A program made the translations under genes and the position numbers. From a virus, in IMG/VR virus record IMGVR_UViG_3300001460_000046, positions 1-32,626 of that record: a stretch of 32,626 nt of DNA; one strand, given 5' to 3'. The notes under the pieces were generated by a model. It did no database searches, had not been told where the DNA came from, and saw only the letters and a program-made list of their open reading frames with translations. This document shows positions 15,669 through 23,422 of this stretch, one piece after another; the first letter of the stretch is position 1; each line of letters starts with the position of its first letter.

Positions 15669-16049
15669 ATGGCAGATAAAAAATATATTACATTCATTGA
15701 TAGTGTCGGTAGAGCTATTTTTGGCGTTAATACTTCAGAAAATGATGAAAGTATTACCGTACAAAATCCAGTTATGATTACCGTACAACAGCAAGAGCAA
15801 GGTCAAATGGCAGTACAGCTATTTCCTTTATTTTTTCAGGAATTTGTAGTTCCTGATGAAGACGGTAAACGTTATAATAATTTCGATTTTAAAAAAGCAA
15901 CTATGGCAGTAGCCAGTGATTTAAATATTGAACCAAGAATTATTGAACAGTATGAGCGAATTGTTAATCCTCAACTAGCACCAGCTGCTACTCAAGATAA
16001 TAATTCAGGGGGAGATAAAGAGGTAATCAATTTATTTGATGATGAATAA
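15669..16049 (+). CDS. Small conserved SH3/Sm-like protein between gp43 and uvsX
   Basis: 126 aa. The first ~70 residues read like a five-stranded small barrel: YITFIDSVGRAIFGV, a turn, SITVQNPVMITVQQ, then AVQLFPLFFQEFVV. The G-R-x-I-x-G start and the N-P-x-x-I strand resemble Sm/Lsm folds; I recall proteins of this type between gp43 and uvsX in marine T4-like phages but no known function. The C-terminus is disordered and acidic, ending EVINLFDDE, a short hydrophobic-acidic tail that could be a clamp-binding peptide. It is followed by a strong terminator. Confidence 0.8.
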   Translation: MADKKYITFIDSVGRAIFGVNTSENDESITVQNPVMITVQQQEQGQMAVQLFPLFFQEFVVPDEDGKRYNNFDFKKATMAVASDLNIEPRIIEQYERIVNPQLAPAATQDNNSGGDKEVINLFDDE

Positions 16050-16072
16050 TATGAATTAAAAATATATTTTTT

Positions 16073-16101
16073 AAATACCACTTTCGAGTGGTATTTTTTT
16101 T
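16073..16101 (+). terminator. Rho-independent terminator with TTCG loop
   Basis: Stem AAATACCACT (16073-16082), loop TTCG, complementary arm AGTGGTATTT (16087-16096), with a T run to 16101. It ends the gp43-side transcript before uvsX. It is the clearest hairpin terminator seen in the window. Confidence 0.9.
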
Positions 16102-16110
16102 GTTATAATA

Positions 16111-16116
16111 TATAAT
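16111..16116 (+). promoter_or_regulatory. TATAAT box of uvsX
   Basis: TATAAT, then TAAAGT (6 nt), then the ATG at 16123. A second TATAAT lies at 16104-16109. No good -35 hexamer is visible, because the terminator fills that place; an activator or an AT-rich upstream element may be needed. Confidence 0.6.
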
Positions 16117-16122
16117 TAAAGT

Positions 16123-17223
16123 ATGAGTAAAGAAATTGATGATGTGTTATCTGTAATAGATAAAAGTAATCCGTATGCTTCCTTTTTAAATGAAAGTGCT
16201 CTTAGCAACGTTGATGGTTGGTTAGATACCGGGTCCATGGTACTGAATGGTATAGTATCAGGTTCACTTTTTGGAGGTATACCTAAAAATAGAATGACCC
16301 TTTTAGCTGGACCTAGCATGACTGGTAAGAGTTTTATCTTACAGAAGATATTAGCTAATGCGCAGAAAGAAGGTATTACACCTGTTATATTTGATAGTGA
16401 AAATGCTATTGATAAAGAAGGTGCTGCTGCATTAGGTTTAGATGTAAGTAAAGTAAAATATGTACCTGTTTTTAGTATTGAAGAATGTCGTAATACTATT
16501 TTTGACTTCCTTACTAAAGTAAAAGAAAAAGGTCAAGAAGGTAAGTTTATTATAGCTATTGATTCGTTAGGTAATATGGAGAGTCAATTGCAGATTAATC
16601 GTCAGACAAAAGGTAATGTAAGTGCTGATATGGGTAGTAGAGCTAAAGCTATGAAATCTTTACTACGTACTCTTACCCAATTATCTGGGTTAACTAAAAC
16701 TACTATTCTAGCTACTAATCATATCTATGAAGACCCTGCCGCATTATTTCCATCATTAGTTAAAGCAATGCCTGGAGGTACTGCTACTGTTTATCTACCT
16801 TCAGTTACTATTCAGTTAGCTCGTAAGCCTGTTAAAGAAGATAAAAATACTGATGGTAAGTTAGCTGTTGGTCAAAAGAACTATTCAGGTGTTATATTAA
16901 GAGCGTTAACTGTAAAAAATAGATTTGTAAAGCAATACTTGCAAGGTGAAATGTATCTATCATTTGATAAAGGTCTTAATAAGTATTACGGTTTATTAGA
17001 CTTAGCAGTAGGTTTAGGTGCTGTTATTCAGACCGGTTCTACTTATCAATTACCTGATGAAACAAAATTAGGTTATTATTCAAAATGGAAAGATAATACG
17101 GAACTGTGGGATAATACTATTATACCTGTTATAGAAGAAAAGATTAAACAAGAATGGAAATATAGTAATAAATCAGAGGAAGAAGAATTAATACCTGATG
17201 AAGTAGATCATGAAGAAGAATAA
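16123..17223 (+). CDS. uvsX: UvsX-like RecA-family recombinase
   Basis: 366 aa (T4: 391). Walker A GPSMTGKS (~64-71), the RecA-like VIFDSENAIDKEGA segment and IAIDSLGN as Walker B. It forms filaments on ssDNA and carries out strand exchange with UvsY and gp32. The C-terminus is acidic (EEEELIPDEVDHEEE). Transcription starts after a terminator, so it is separated from gp43. The 3' end overlaps the QueC-like gene by 14 nt. Confidence 0.95.
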   Translation: MSKEIDDVLSVIDKSNPYASFLNESALSNVDGWLDTGSMVLNGIVSGSLFGGIPKNRMTLLAGPSMTGKSFILQKILANAQKEGITPVIFDSENAIDKEGAAALGLDVSKVKYVPVFSIEECRNTIFDFLTKVKEKGQEGKFIIAIDSLGNMESQLQINRQTKGNVSADMGSRAKAMKSLLRTLTQLSGLTKTTILATNHIYEDPAALFPSLVKAMPGGTATVYLPSVTIQLARKPVKEDKNTDGKLAVGQKNYSGVILRALTVKNRFVKQYLQGEMYLSFDKGLNKYYGLLDLAVGLGAVIQTGSTYQLPDETKLGYYSKWKDNTELWDNTIIPVIEEKIKQEWKYSNKSEEEELIPDEVDHEEE

Positions 17224-17962
17224 AATAGTAATAACGTTAAGTGGTGGAATGGACTCTGCAGTTCTTTTATATAAAGCTGCAGAAGAATATAATGAAGTAC
17301 ATACTGTTACTTTTGATTACGGTCAAAGGCATCATAGAGAATTAATTTCTGCAGAGAAGCAACTCTTAAATGTTCGTCATGATTTTCCTAATGTAGTTTT
17401 TACTAATAAAATATTAGATGCAAAATATATTAAAAATATAGCACCGGTATCATCTCTTACTAATGATGATATTGATACCCCTAATGTTAAGGATGTGATG
17501 GGTGAAGCTCAGCCGAAAAGCTATGTACCTTTTCGTAACTTAATGTTTTTAAGTATCTTATTATCATATGCTGAAGCTTTAAAAGCAGAAGAAGTTTGGT
17601 ACGGTGCAGCAGAAGCTGATAGTTTAGCTGGTTACTGGGATGGCTCCGTTCAGTTTGTAGATAAAATGAATCAAATATGTTTATTAAACCGTGAAGTCGA
17701 TGTAAGAGTTAGAGCTCCTCTCTTAGAAATGAGTAAGAAGGAAATTATTTTAAATGGTATTGAATTAGGTGTTAATTTTGCTGATACTTCTTATACCTGT
17801 TATTCCGGAGAATATCCTTGTGATGCTGAATCAGCAAGTAGTGCATTAAGACTTAAAGGGTTTGTAGATGCAGGTTTTAGAGATCCTTTAGTATATAAAC
17901 AGCAGGATAAGCTTAATAAAGTTTACGATAGTAGCAATTGTAAGAATATAGTTACTGACTAG
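17210..17962 (+). CDS. queC: QueC-like PP-loop ATPase (7-cyano-7-deazaguanine synthase family)
   Basis: 250 aa. The PP-loop SGGMDS (11-16), the VTFDYGQRHHRE segment, YVPFRNLMFLSI and the LRLKGFVDAGFRDPLVY end are diagnostic for QueC, which converts carboxy-deazaguanine to preQ0 with ATP and ammonia. The usual zinc site is altered: the first Cys (YTCY) remains, but the two Cys of the terminal CxxC before LR are Ser (ASSALRLKGF) and the third is displaced by one residue. A changed or structural-zinc-independent enzyme is likely. It overlaps uvsX and lies 1.3 kb from a separate class II glutamine amidotransferase, the partner fused to QueC in archaeosine-type enzymes. QueD, QueE, FolE and DpdA are not in this window. 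Confidence 0.88.
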   Translation: MKKNKIVITLSGGMDSAVLLYKAAEEYNEVHTVTFDYGQRHHRELISAEKQLLNVRHDFPNVVFTNKILDAKYIKNIAPVSSLTNDDIDTPNVKDVMGEAQPKSYVPFRNLMFLSILLSYAEALKAEEVWYGAAEADSLAGYWDGSVQFVDKMNQICLLNREVDVRVRAPLLEMSKKEIILNGIELGVNFADTSYTCYSGEYPCDAESASSALRLKGFVDAGFRDPLVYKQQDKLNKVYDSSNCKNIVTD

Positions 17963-19233
17963 TAACCGTGTCTAAACATTCTTTCAATTTGATGATGCCT
18001 ATGCATCTCATTTCTACCTCTTTCAATCATATCTATATTAATTTGTTGAGGTGATAATGCAATTTCTTCATTATCTTCTTCAGATTCTGATTCTACTTCA
18101 TCATTATATACTTTCATAAGACTTTTATAAGTTTCAGGTGATTTACTATGCAAATCTTTTAAAACTTTTTTAGCTTCATCTTCTTTACCCTTTTTAAGTA
18201 ATTCGTAAAATGTATCATGTAAATCAATTACTTCATTATCTTCTTCTTCATCACAAGTTTCTTCATCACTTTTTCTTAATTTACCTGTAACTGGGCATCT
18301 TTCTGCATCTTCTTCTTGATCTTCATCTGAATCATCTTTTTCTTCAGATTTTTCCATTGCATCAGCAATAGCTTGACCTCTATTTTTTTCATACTCTGAA
18401 AGTTCACCGTCATTATCAAGATCTGATTTTTCTTTATCTATTTCAGCATCTTCTTCATGACTATGACCACCAATAGGTTGATCAGGGTCTATAGATTCAT
18501 CTCCAAACATTGTAGCTAATTCACGAGGATCCATTCTTTCGTCATTATAAACGTTACCTGGATAATCTTCTTCACCTTCTGGAAAGTCTGCTACTAATTT
18601 TTCTCTGGTACCCATGTCTATCTCTCCACCAAACTTATCAACCGTTTCTGTTTCACTTGGTTTAACAATAACAACTGATACGATGTCTTTTTTATCAATA
18701 TCATCTAAATTGATTTTGGTACCTTTGAAATTATTAAGAGTTACTCTGTATTTTAAACCATCTTTTACAATTGAATAAAGATCATTATCACCAACATCTC
18801 CTTCTGATCTTAATACAGCATCATCACCTAAATTAAGTTGTAATGTTTCGAAACCTGTATCACCTCTTTTAAGATCACTTTCGGCAGCTCCTTTTTCTCT
18901 AGTAGTAATTTTAATATCACCTCTTGTAGCTAAAGGTTTAGATACGTTAGAAACGATATTAATAGCTTGTTGAACATCATCATCAGAAAGACTTTCAATA
19001 TCTAACTCAGGATTTTGCTTTTGCAAAAATCTAATTACTTTAGTAGCAAAATATCTTGGTGTCATTGTACCTTTTAAATTTCTTATATCTTGCATACCCA
19101 TTAATTTTGCTCTCAATGGATCTGATATTTTCTTACCCCTTGCTTCTTCAACAACGTCGTAATCTTGACCCATCATATAATTAGATGTATCTTCAACAAT
19201 AATCTTTTTTTCTTTCCAGTTATCTAAACTCAT
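17959..19233 (-). CDS. Acidic EF-hand late protein
   Basis: 424 aa, very acidic. Start: ATG at 19233, 5 nt after AATAAATA. The N-terminus MSLDNWKEKKIIVEDTSNYM contains an IVE site at residue ~14, compatible with the capsid-targeting pattern. Residues 271-282, DLDNDGELSEYE, are a complete EF-hand calcium loop (Asp at 1, 3 and 5, Gly 6, Glu 12). A following stretch has CPVTGKLRKSDEETC. The N-terminal 100 residues are helical, and the middle holds beta-type segments (KYRVTLNNFKGTKIN). The length, composition and promoter fit a structural or internal head protein; no family recognised. Confidence 0.8.
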   Translation of the reverse strand: MSLDNWKEKKIIVEDTSNYMMGQDYDVVEEARGKKISDPLRAKLMGMQDIRNLKGTMTPRYFATKVIRFLQKQNPELDIESLSDDDVQQAINIVSNVSKPLATRGDIKITTREKGAAESDLKRGDTGFETLQLNLGDDAVLRSEGDVGDNDLYSIVKDGLKYRVTLNNFKGTKINLDDIDKKDIVSVVIVKPSETETVDKFGGEIDMGTREKLVADFPEGEEDYPGNVYNDERMDPRELATMFGDESIDPDQPIGGHSHEEDAEIDKEKSDLDNDGELSEYEKNRGQAIADAMEKSEEKDDSDEDQEEDAERCPVTGKLRKSDEETCDEEEDNEVIDLHDTFYELLKKGKEDEAKKVLKDLHSKSPETYKSLMKVYNDEVESESEEDNEEIALSPQQINIDMIERGRNEMHRHHQIERMFRHGY

Positions 19234-19238
19234 AATAT

Positions 19239-19246
19239 TATTTATT
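19239..19246 (-). promoter_or_regulatory. Late promoter octamer AATAAATA
   Basis: Minus-strand AATAAATA, then ATATT (5 nt), then the ATG at 19233. It overlaps the -35 box of the divergent amidotransferase promoter. Confidence 0.65.
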
Positions 19247-19272
19247 GAATTTTGATAATTTTATACTATAAT
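19245..19272 (+). promoter_or_regulatory. Sigma70-like promoter of the amidotransferase gene
   Basis: TTGAAT (19245-19250), 16-nt spacer, TATAAT (19267-19272), 5 nt to the ATG at 19278. Confidence 0.7.
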
Positions 19273-19277
19273 AAGTT

Positions 19278-19949
19278 ATGTGCGGAATATTTTGTAGTAA
19301 TGATCTTAATACGTTTGAAGTATTAGAACAAGCAAATAGAAAAAGAGGTAACTTTTCTACAGGAATATTTTATATGTATAATACGTCTACATATAAAATT
19401 ATCAAAAAGGAAGGCGGGTTTAATTTTGATGATAATACTCTACCACATGGCAAAGGGTTTTTATATCTTGGGCATAATCAAGCTCCTACTCAAACAGGTA
19501 GACAATGGGAAGATGTTAATTCTCATCCCTTTTCATATGGTGATTGGTTTGTAGCTCATAATGGAGTTATAACTAATTTTGATGAATTAGTAGATAATCA
19601 TTCTAAATTTCATACCAATCCTGTAGATTCTAGTATTATACCAGGTTTATTAGACGAATTTGAATATGCTAAAGGACCTTGTGAAAACCCAAAAGATGAA
19701 CAAAAATTGATAAAAAGAGTATTAGAAAAATTAGAAGGTACATTTGCTGTTTGGATTGTTAATATTAAAACTATGAATGTTTATATAGCAAGACAAGGTA
19801 GTACTTTGTTTTATAAAGGAAGTAATATATCATCTGTTAAAGGTAAGCATTATAGAGAAGTGAAAGAAGGTATATTATATAGTTACTCTTATGAAGGTTT
19901 AACTAAAGTTAATACTTTCAAGAATAAATCACCATTTTTAACGTTATGA
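19278..19949 (+). CDS. Stand-alone class II glutamine amidotransferase
   Basis: 223 aa. Starts MCGIF, so Cys2 is the N-terminal nucleophile after Met removal; RGNFSTG and LGHNQAPT (Arg/Asn region), NSHPFSYGDWFVAHNGVITN (the HNG motif) and LEGTFAVWIVN complete the Ntn-hydrolase fold. It releases ammonia from glutamine but lacks any synthetase domain, so it needs a partner. The nearest ATP-using partner is the QueC-like PP-loop protein at 17210-17962; together they look like a split version of a Gat-QueC fusion. Partnering with another enzyme outside the window cannot be excluded. Confidence 0.9.
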   Translation: MCGIFCSNDLNTFEVLEQANRKRGNFSTGIFYMYNTSTYKIIKKEGGFNFDDNTLPHGKGFLYLGHNQAPTQTGRQWEDVNSHPFSYGDWFVAHNGVITNFDELVDNHSKFHTNPVDSSIIPGLLDEFEYAKGPCENPKDEQKLIKRVLEKLEGTFAVWIVNIKTMNVYIARQGSTLFYKGSNISSVKGKHYREVKEGILYSYSYEGLTKVNTFKNKSPFLTL

Positions 19950-20437
19950 ATATAAGACAAGCAAAATTAAAAAATTTACAAGAAATAGAAAAAATACATT
20001 TTATGCATTTTGTGTATAAAAATACCGATTCATTTATAATGAATACGTTCGGCCATGTATGGTCTAGTAGAGATTGGTGGGATAAATTTCCTATACAAGT
20101 ATGTTTAGATGAAAATAATAAAGTTTTAGGATTACATGCATATACAGTTAATGATAAAAAACCTAAAACTCTTAAAACGTATTATATAGTAACTGAAAAA
20201 AATACAAGAGGTAAAGGTATTGCAAGAATACTAATAACAAATGCTATTATCGAAAATAAAGATAAGGTAGATAATTACTATGTTAATACTGATAAGAATA
20301 GTGATGGAGCTTTATTTTATTTGAAATGGTTAGGTAATAATTTTAAGAAAGAAAAGAATGATTTTAATTCAGAAGATATGATCTTCGAGGAACCGATTTA
20401 TAATATAATAGATGAAGAAGCTAAAGACGACAGGTAA
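19946..20437 (+). CDS. GNAT-type N-acetyltransferase
   Basis: 163 aa. It begins MNIRQAKLKNLQEIEKIH, as many GNAT domains do, and has the acetyl-CoA loop TRGKGIARILI (R-x-x-G-x-G/A) with the strand before it (KTYYIVTE). The late aromatic segment SDGALFYLKWLGNNF matches the usual C-terminal part. The substrate is unknown. It overlaps the amidotransferase by 4 nt (ATGA) and the following gene by 26 nt, so the three are co-translated. Confidence 0.8.
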   Translation: MNIRQAKLKNLQEIEKIHFMHFVYKNTDSFIMNTFGHVWSSRDWWDKFPIQVCLDENNKVLGLHAYTVNDKKPKTLKTYYIVTEKNTRGKGIARILITNAIIENKDKVDNYYVNTDKNSDGALFYLKWLGNNFKKEKNDFNSEDMIFEEPIYNIIDEEAKDDR

Positions 20438-20750
20438 ACCGCGTCAGTTTGATACTGGTGCTCAAAGAGATGCTGCAGATGATAAACTTCGTATGAGTTT
20501 AGTCCCTCATAAAGCTCTTAATGATGTTATGATGAGATACTTGCAAGGTGCTAATACTTACGGAGAAAATAATTGGAAAAAAGGTATGAAGCATTCTATA
20601 CTATATGATAGTACTATGAGACATTTAATGCAAGACTTTACAGGAGATGATAGTGAAGATCATTTAGGAGCTGCATTATGGAATGTTATGGGTATGATAT
20701 GGAATAGAGATAATCGAAAAGATATGGATGATAGGAAAGATTATGAGTAA
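20412..20750 (+). CDS. dATP/dGTP diphosphohydrolase-like (DUF5664-type) protein
   Basis: 112 aa. Sequence FDTGAQRDAADDKLRMSLVP followed by RYLQGANTYGENNWKKGM, a pair of conserved helices, and HLMQDFTGDDSEDHLGAALWN. The pattern (GAxRD....R..L.P, Y....NW.KG, D...GDDsEDHL.A..WN) is that of the phage family often annotated as dATP/dGTP diphosphohydrolase N-terminal domain or DUF5664. The ED-H Glu/Asp/His cluster would bind metal and triphosphate. A role in adjusting purine dNTP pools is inferred from the family. Confidence 0.75.
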   Translation: MKKLKTTGKPRQFDTGAQRDAADDKLRMSLVPHKALNDVMMRYLQGANTYGENNWKKGMKHSILYDSTMRHLMQDFTGDDSEDHLGAALWNVMGMIWNRDNRKDMDDRKDYE

Positions 20751-21408
20751 AATTTTAATAGCTGGTACAGGTAAAGGTAAAAAAGAGAACATGCCTTTAT
20801 ATAAATCTTTTAATGAACGTAATTTTAAAAACGCTGACATTAAAATTAAAGAAAATAATACGCAAAGTTTACAGAAAGTATATAACAATTTTTTGGCATA
20901 CGCGAGAGATAATGGCTATAGTTATCTCATTCTTATTCATGATGATGTTTATATTAATTGCGATGATCTTGAGCATAGGGTCTATAAAAGTGGTGAGAAA
21001 TATCCTGTTTTCGGTCTTGCTGGTACTAATACTTGTCGTCTCGATGGTCATGGCCTATGGCACTTAATGGGTGATCAATCAAACTTAAGAGGGTGTGTAG
21101 CTCATGGTAACCCAGATAAATATCATTATACTTCTTTCGGACCTATACCTGATAGAGTTATTTTAATTGATGGAGTTTTAATTGGTATAAATCTAGAAAA
21201 GTTTTCTGATAAGGTTAAATGGGATGAAAGTTATCCGTCAAGATTTCACTATTATGATCTTGATTTTTGTTTAGAGTGTAATCATAATAAGGTAGCAGTA
21301 GGTGTAGTGGATATACCTATCATTCATGAAAGCCCTGGTTTAACAAGTCCTAATGAAGAATTTTATAAAGGTAAAGAATATTTTAGAAATAAATGGAACA
21401 ATCGATAA
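20743..21408 (+). CDS. GT-A type glycosyltransferase-like protein
   Basis: 221 aa from ATG 20743, preceded by AGGAAAG at a good distance and overlapping the previous stop (ATGAGTAA). The segment YLILIHDDVYINCDDLEHRV holds a DDV metal/nucleotide-sugar motif after a Rossmann-type strand, and FGLAGTNTCRLDG and DRVILIDGVLIGINLEKF follow, then FHYYDLDFCLECNHNKVAVGV. This order fits family 2-like glycosyltransferases, with YDLDFC as the acceptor-site acidic motif. Acceptor unknown. It sits in a replication operon, so modification of phage DNA is possible. Confidence 0.7.
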   Translation: MSKILIAGTGKGKKENMPLYKSFNERNFKNADIKIKENNTQSLQKVYNNFLAYARDNGYSYLILIHDDVYINCDDLEHRVYKSGEKYPVFGLAGTNTCRLDGHGLWHLMGDQSNLRGCVAHGNPDKYHYTSFGPIPDRVILIDGVLIGINLEKFSDKVKWDESYPSRFHYYDLDFCLECNHNKVAVGVVDIPIIHESPGLTSPNEEFYKGKEYFRNKWNNR

Positions 21409-22733
21409 GTAGATTAAATTTAGATTATTATGAAGAAGTAATAATTTATAAGAGTTTAACAAATGAGCAATATTTAGGGAAAATTATTGATCATTTAAAA
21501 CCTGAGTATTTTAATAATAAGAATATTAAACAGATCTTTACTTTAATTAAAGATTTCTATATTAAACGTTCTACGTTACCTACTGTAACTGAAATTAAAT
21601 CTTATCTTATTAACGATGAATTAAAATCTAGTTTTTTGCAAGTAGTAAAGAATTTTGCTAATATAGATAAAAATTTTAATGATAAAGAATTAGAATCTAA
21701 TACTGAACGTTTTTTAAAAGAAAGGGCTATCTATAATACTATGCTTTCCGTTGCTGAGGATGTATCTTCAGGTAAAGTAGATACTAGTTATATTTTAGAT
21801 AGTTTTGAAAAAAGCTGTAACGTTAATTTACAGAGTGAATATGGTTTAGATTTATTTGATGATATAGATGAATTAATTAAAGATCTTAATACTGAGCAAC
21901 CTACTATACCTAGTGGATGGGAGTTTTTAGATAAAAAGATAGATGGTGGGTTTATGGAGAATGGTAAAGCTTTATATGTATTCGCAGGTGAAACTAATGT
22001 TGGTAAAAGTATATTTTTAGGTAATATAGCTTGCAATATAGCAAGACAAGGTAAAACGGTTTTAGTTATTAGTTTAGAAATGCCTGAACTTGTATATGCT
22101 AAACGTTTATCATCTAATATTACAAGAATACCTATGAGAGATTTAAGAGTAGAAAGTAAAAATCTAAGATTTCAAATAGATGCTCATAGTAAAGGTAATC
22201 CTGAAAGTAAAATACTTATTAAAGAGTTTCCTCCTAATACTGTAACTCCTCAAAATATTCAAGGTTATTTAACTGAATTAAAAAATAAAGGGATTGAATT
22301 AGATGCTATAGTTTTAGATTACCTTAATCTATTAAAGAGCCATGAAGGTAGTAATTCATATGAAAGAATTAAACATATAACTGAAGATGTAAGAGCTTTA
22401 AGTTATGTATTTGAATGCCCTATTATATCAGCTACTCAATTGAATCGATCTGGCTATGATGAAGAAAATCCTGGTTTAGATACTATATCTGAATCAATTG
22501 GAATGGCTGCTACTGCTGATTGTATTTTTAGTATTTTTCAAGATGAAGAAGATAAAGAACTTGGTATAGTTAAAATGGGTATTATGAAAAATCGATTCGG
22601 TGCTAACTTCGGAAATACATCTTTACGTATTGATTATGATACGTTAACAGTATCAGAAGATGAGATGTTAAACTCTGATTCAGGAGGTGATCTATCTGGT
22701 TTAACTGATACGTTGAGCGTGTTGAGTAATTAG
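21393..22733 (+). CDS. gp41: Replicative DNA helicase gp41
   Basis: 446 aa (T4: 475). DnaB-type: an N-terminal helical domain, then PSGWEFLDKKIDGGFMENGKA before Walker A GETNVGKS (~201-208), VLVISLEMPE (motif H1a), AIVLDYLNLL (Walker B), PIISATQLNRSGYDE (H3) and the GIMKNRFGAN arginine-finger stretch. It unwinds the fork 5'-3' in complex with gp61 primase and a gp59 loader, both of which are encoded nearby. It overlaps the glycosyltransferase gene by 16 nt. Confidence 0.95.
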   Translation: MEQSISRLNLDYYEEVIIYKSLTNEQYLGKIIDHLKPEYFNNKNIKQIFTLIKDFYIKRSTLPTVTEIKSYLINDELKSSFLQVVKNFANIDKNFNDKELESNTERFLKERAIYNTMLSVAEDVSSGKVDTSYILDSFEKSCNVNLQSEYGLDLFDDIDELIKDLNTEQPTIPSGWEFLDKKIDGGFMENGKALYVFAGETNVGKSIFLGNIACNIARQGKTVLVISLEMPELVYAKRLSSNITRIPMRDLRVESKNLRFQIDAHSKGNPESKILIKEFPPNTVTPQNIQGYLTELKNKGIELDAIVLDYLNLLKSHEGSNSYERIKHITEDVRALSYVFECPIISATQLNRSGYDEENPGLDTISESIGMAATADCIFSIFQDEEDKELGIVKMGIMKNRFGANFGNTSLRIDYDTLTVSEDEMLNSDSGGDLSGLTDTLSVLSN

Positions 22734-22749
22734 AAAGAGGAACTAAATA
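22722..22749 (+). promoter_or_regulatory. Candidate sigma70-like promoter
   Basis: TTGAGT (22722-22727), 16-nt spacer, TAAATA (22744-22749), 6 nt to the ATG at 22756. AGGAAC occupies the end of the spacer (22738-22743). The -10 is weak, and the AGAGGAAC could instead act as a distant ribosome site. Confidence 0.4.
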
Positions 22750-22755
22750 AAATAA

Positions 22756-23148
22756 ATGTCTGATAGAGATAGTGTTATATACATAAAAAAATATATCGAT
22801 GAATATAGTTCAGTAAAAGAATTCGTAAGTATCGATAAAATTTTTAGTGAAAATATAAAATTAGGTGATAAAGATTATGAAGTAGGTGGTGTATTTTTCA
22901 ATGATAACCCTAATTTAATAGCTAATTATATTTTTGATAACTATGACATTAAAATTGATATATTATTTTTAATAAATTTAGAGAAAAAAATAGTTATATT
23001 GCGTAAAAATAAAAAAGTAGATATAGATTTAAGTAAATTAGCTAAACAATTATCTAAAGGTGGAGGAAAAACGTATATAGCCGGTTGCATATTAAATGAT
23101 AAAATAATAAACTTAACAAAATTATTAAAACCTTTACATGAGAAATAA
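22756..23148 (+). CDS. Stand-alone DHHA1-like domain protein
   Basis: 130 aa. The second half, IVILRKNKKVDIDLSKLAKQLSKGGGKTYIAG followed by CILND, follows the DHHA1 pattern of RecJ/NrnA-type phosphoesterases (S-L-R-S, V-D-V-x-x-L-A, G-G-G-H-x-x-A-A-G), where the GGGH loop binds nucleic acid or nucleotide. Here the His is Lys and no catalytic DHH domain is present. The first half would be the remaining DHHA1 strands. A nucleic-acid-binding accessory protein of the replisome is an inference from this and the position between helicase and loader. Confidence 0.65.
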   Translation: MSDRDSVIYIKKYIDEYSSVKEFVSIDKIFSENIKLGDKDYEVGGVFFNDNPNLIANYIFDNYDIKIDILFLINLEKKIVILRKNKKVDIDLSKLAKQLSKGGGKTYIAGCILNDKIINLTKLLKPLHEK

Positions 23149-23422
23149 CATACCATTCGATAATATACAAGATGAAGAGTTTCAAAAAAGTTTTTATTCT
23201 TTTTGCACTTTCGTATCTTTAATGCATGATAAAAAAATGAATTTCGCTACAATTTTTTTAAAAATATTAGAAAATAAAGCATTAAGAGATATCTTTGTTA
23301 GCATAATAGACGAAGAAAATGAATTTAATGCAATTAAAAAATATGTCATCACAGAACCCTCAATAACAAAAAGTAAATACGTAACTAAATTTTTGAACAA
23401 ATTTGATGGATTAAATGACTGA
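23138..23422 (+). CDS. Small hypothetical protein
   Basis: 94 aa, overlapping the DHHA1-like gene by 11 nt and the gp59-like gene by 8 nt. All-helical (FQKSFYSFCTFVSLMHDKK, then ATIFLKILENKALRDIFVSI). No family recognised. The tight coupling to the helicase-loader gene suggests a replication role. Confidence 0.65.
   Translation: MRNNIPFDNIQDEEFQKSFYSFCTFVSLMHDKKMNFATIFLKILENKALRDIFVSIIDEENEFNAIKKYVITEPSITKSKYVTKFLNKFDGLND

Noticed and set aside
20813-21067. 84-codon plus-strand frame rich in Met, Ile and Leu
   Set aside because: It is an out-of-frame shadow inside the glycosyltransferase gene, which has a ribosome site and conserved motifs.
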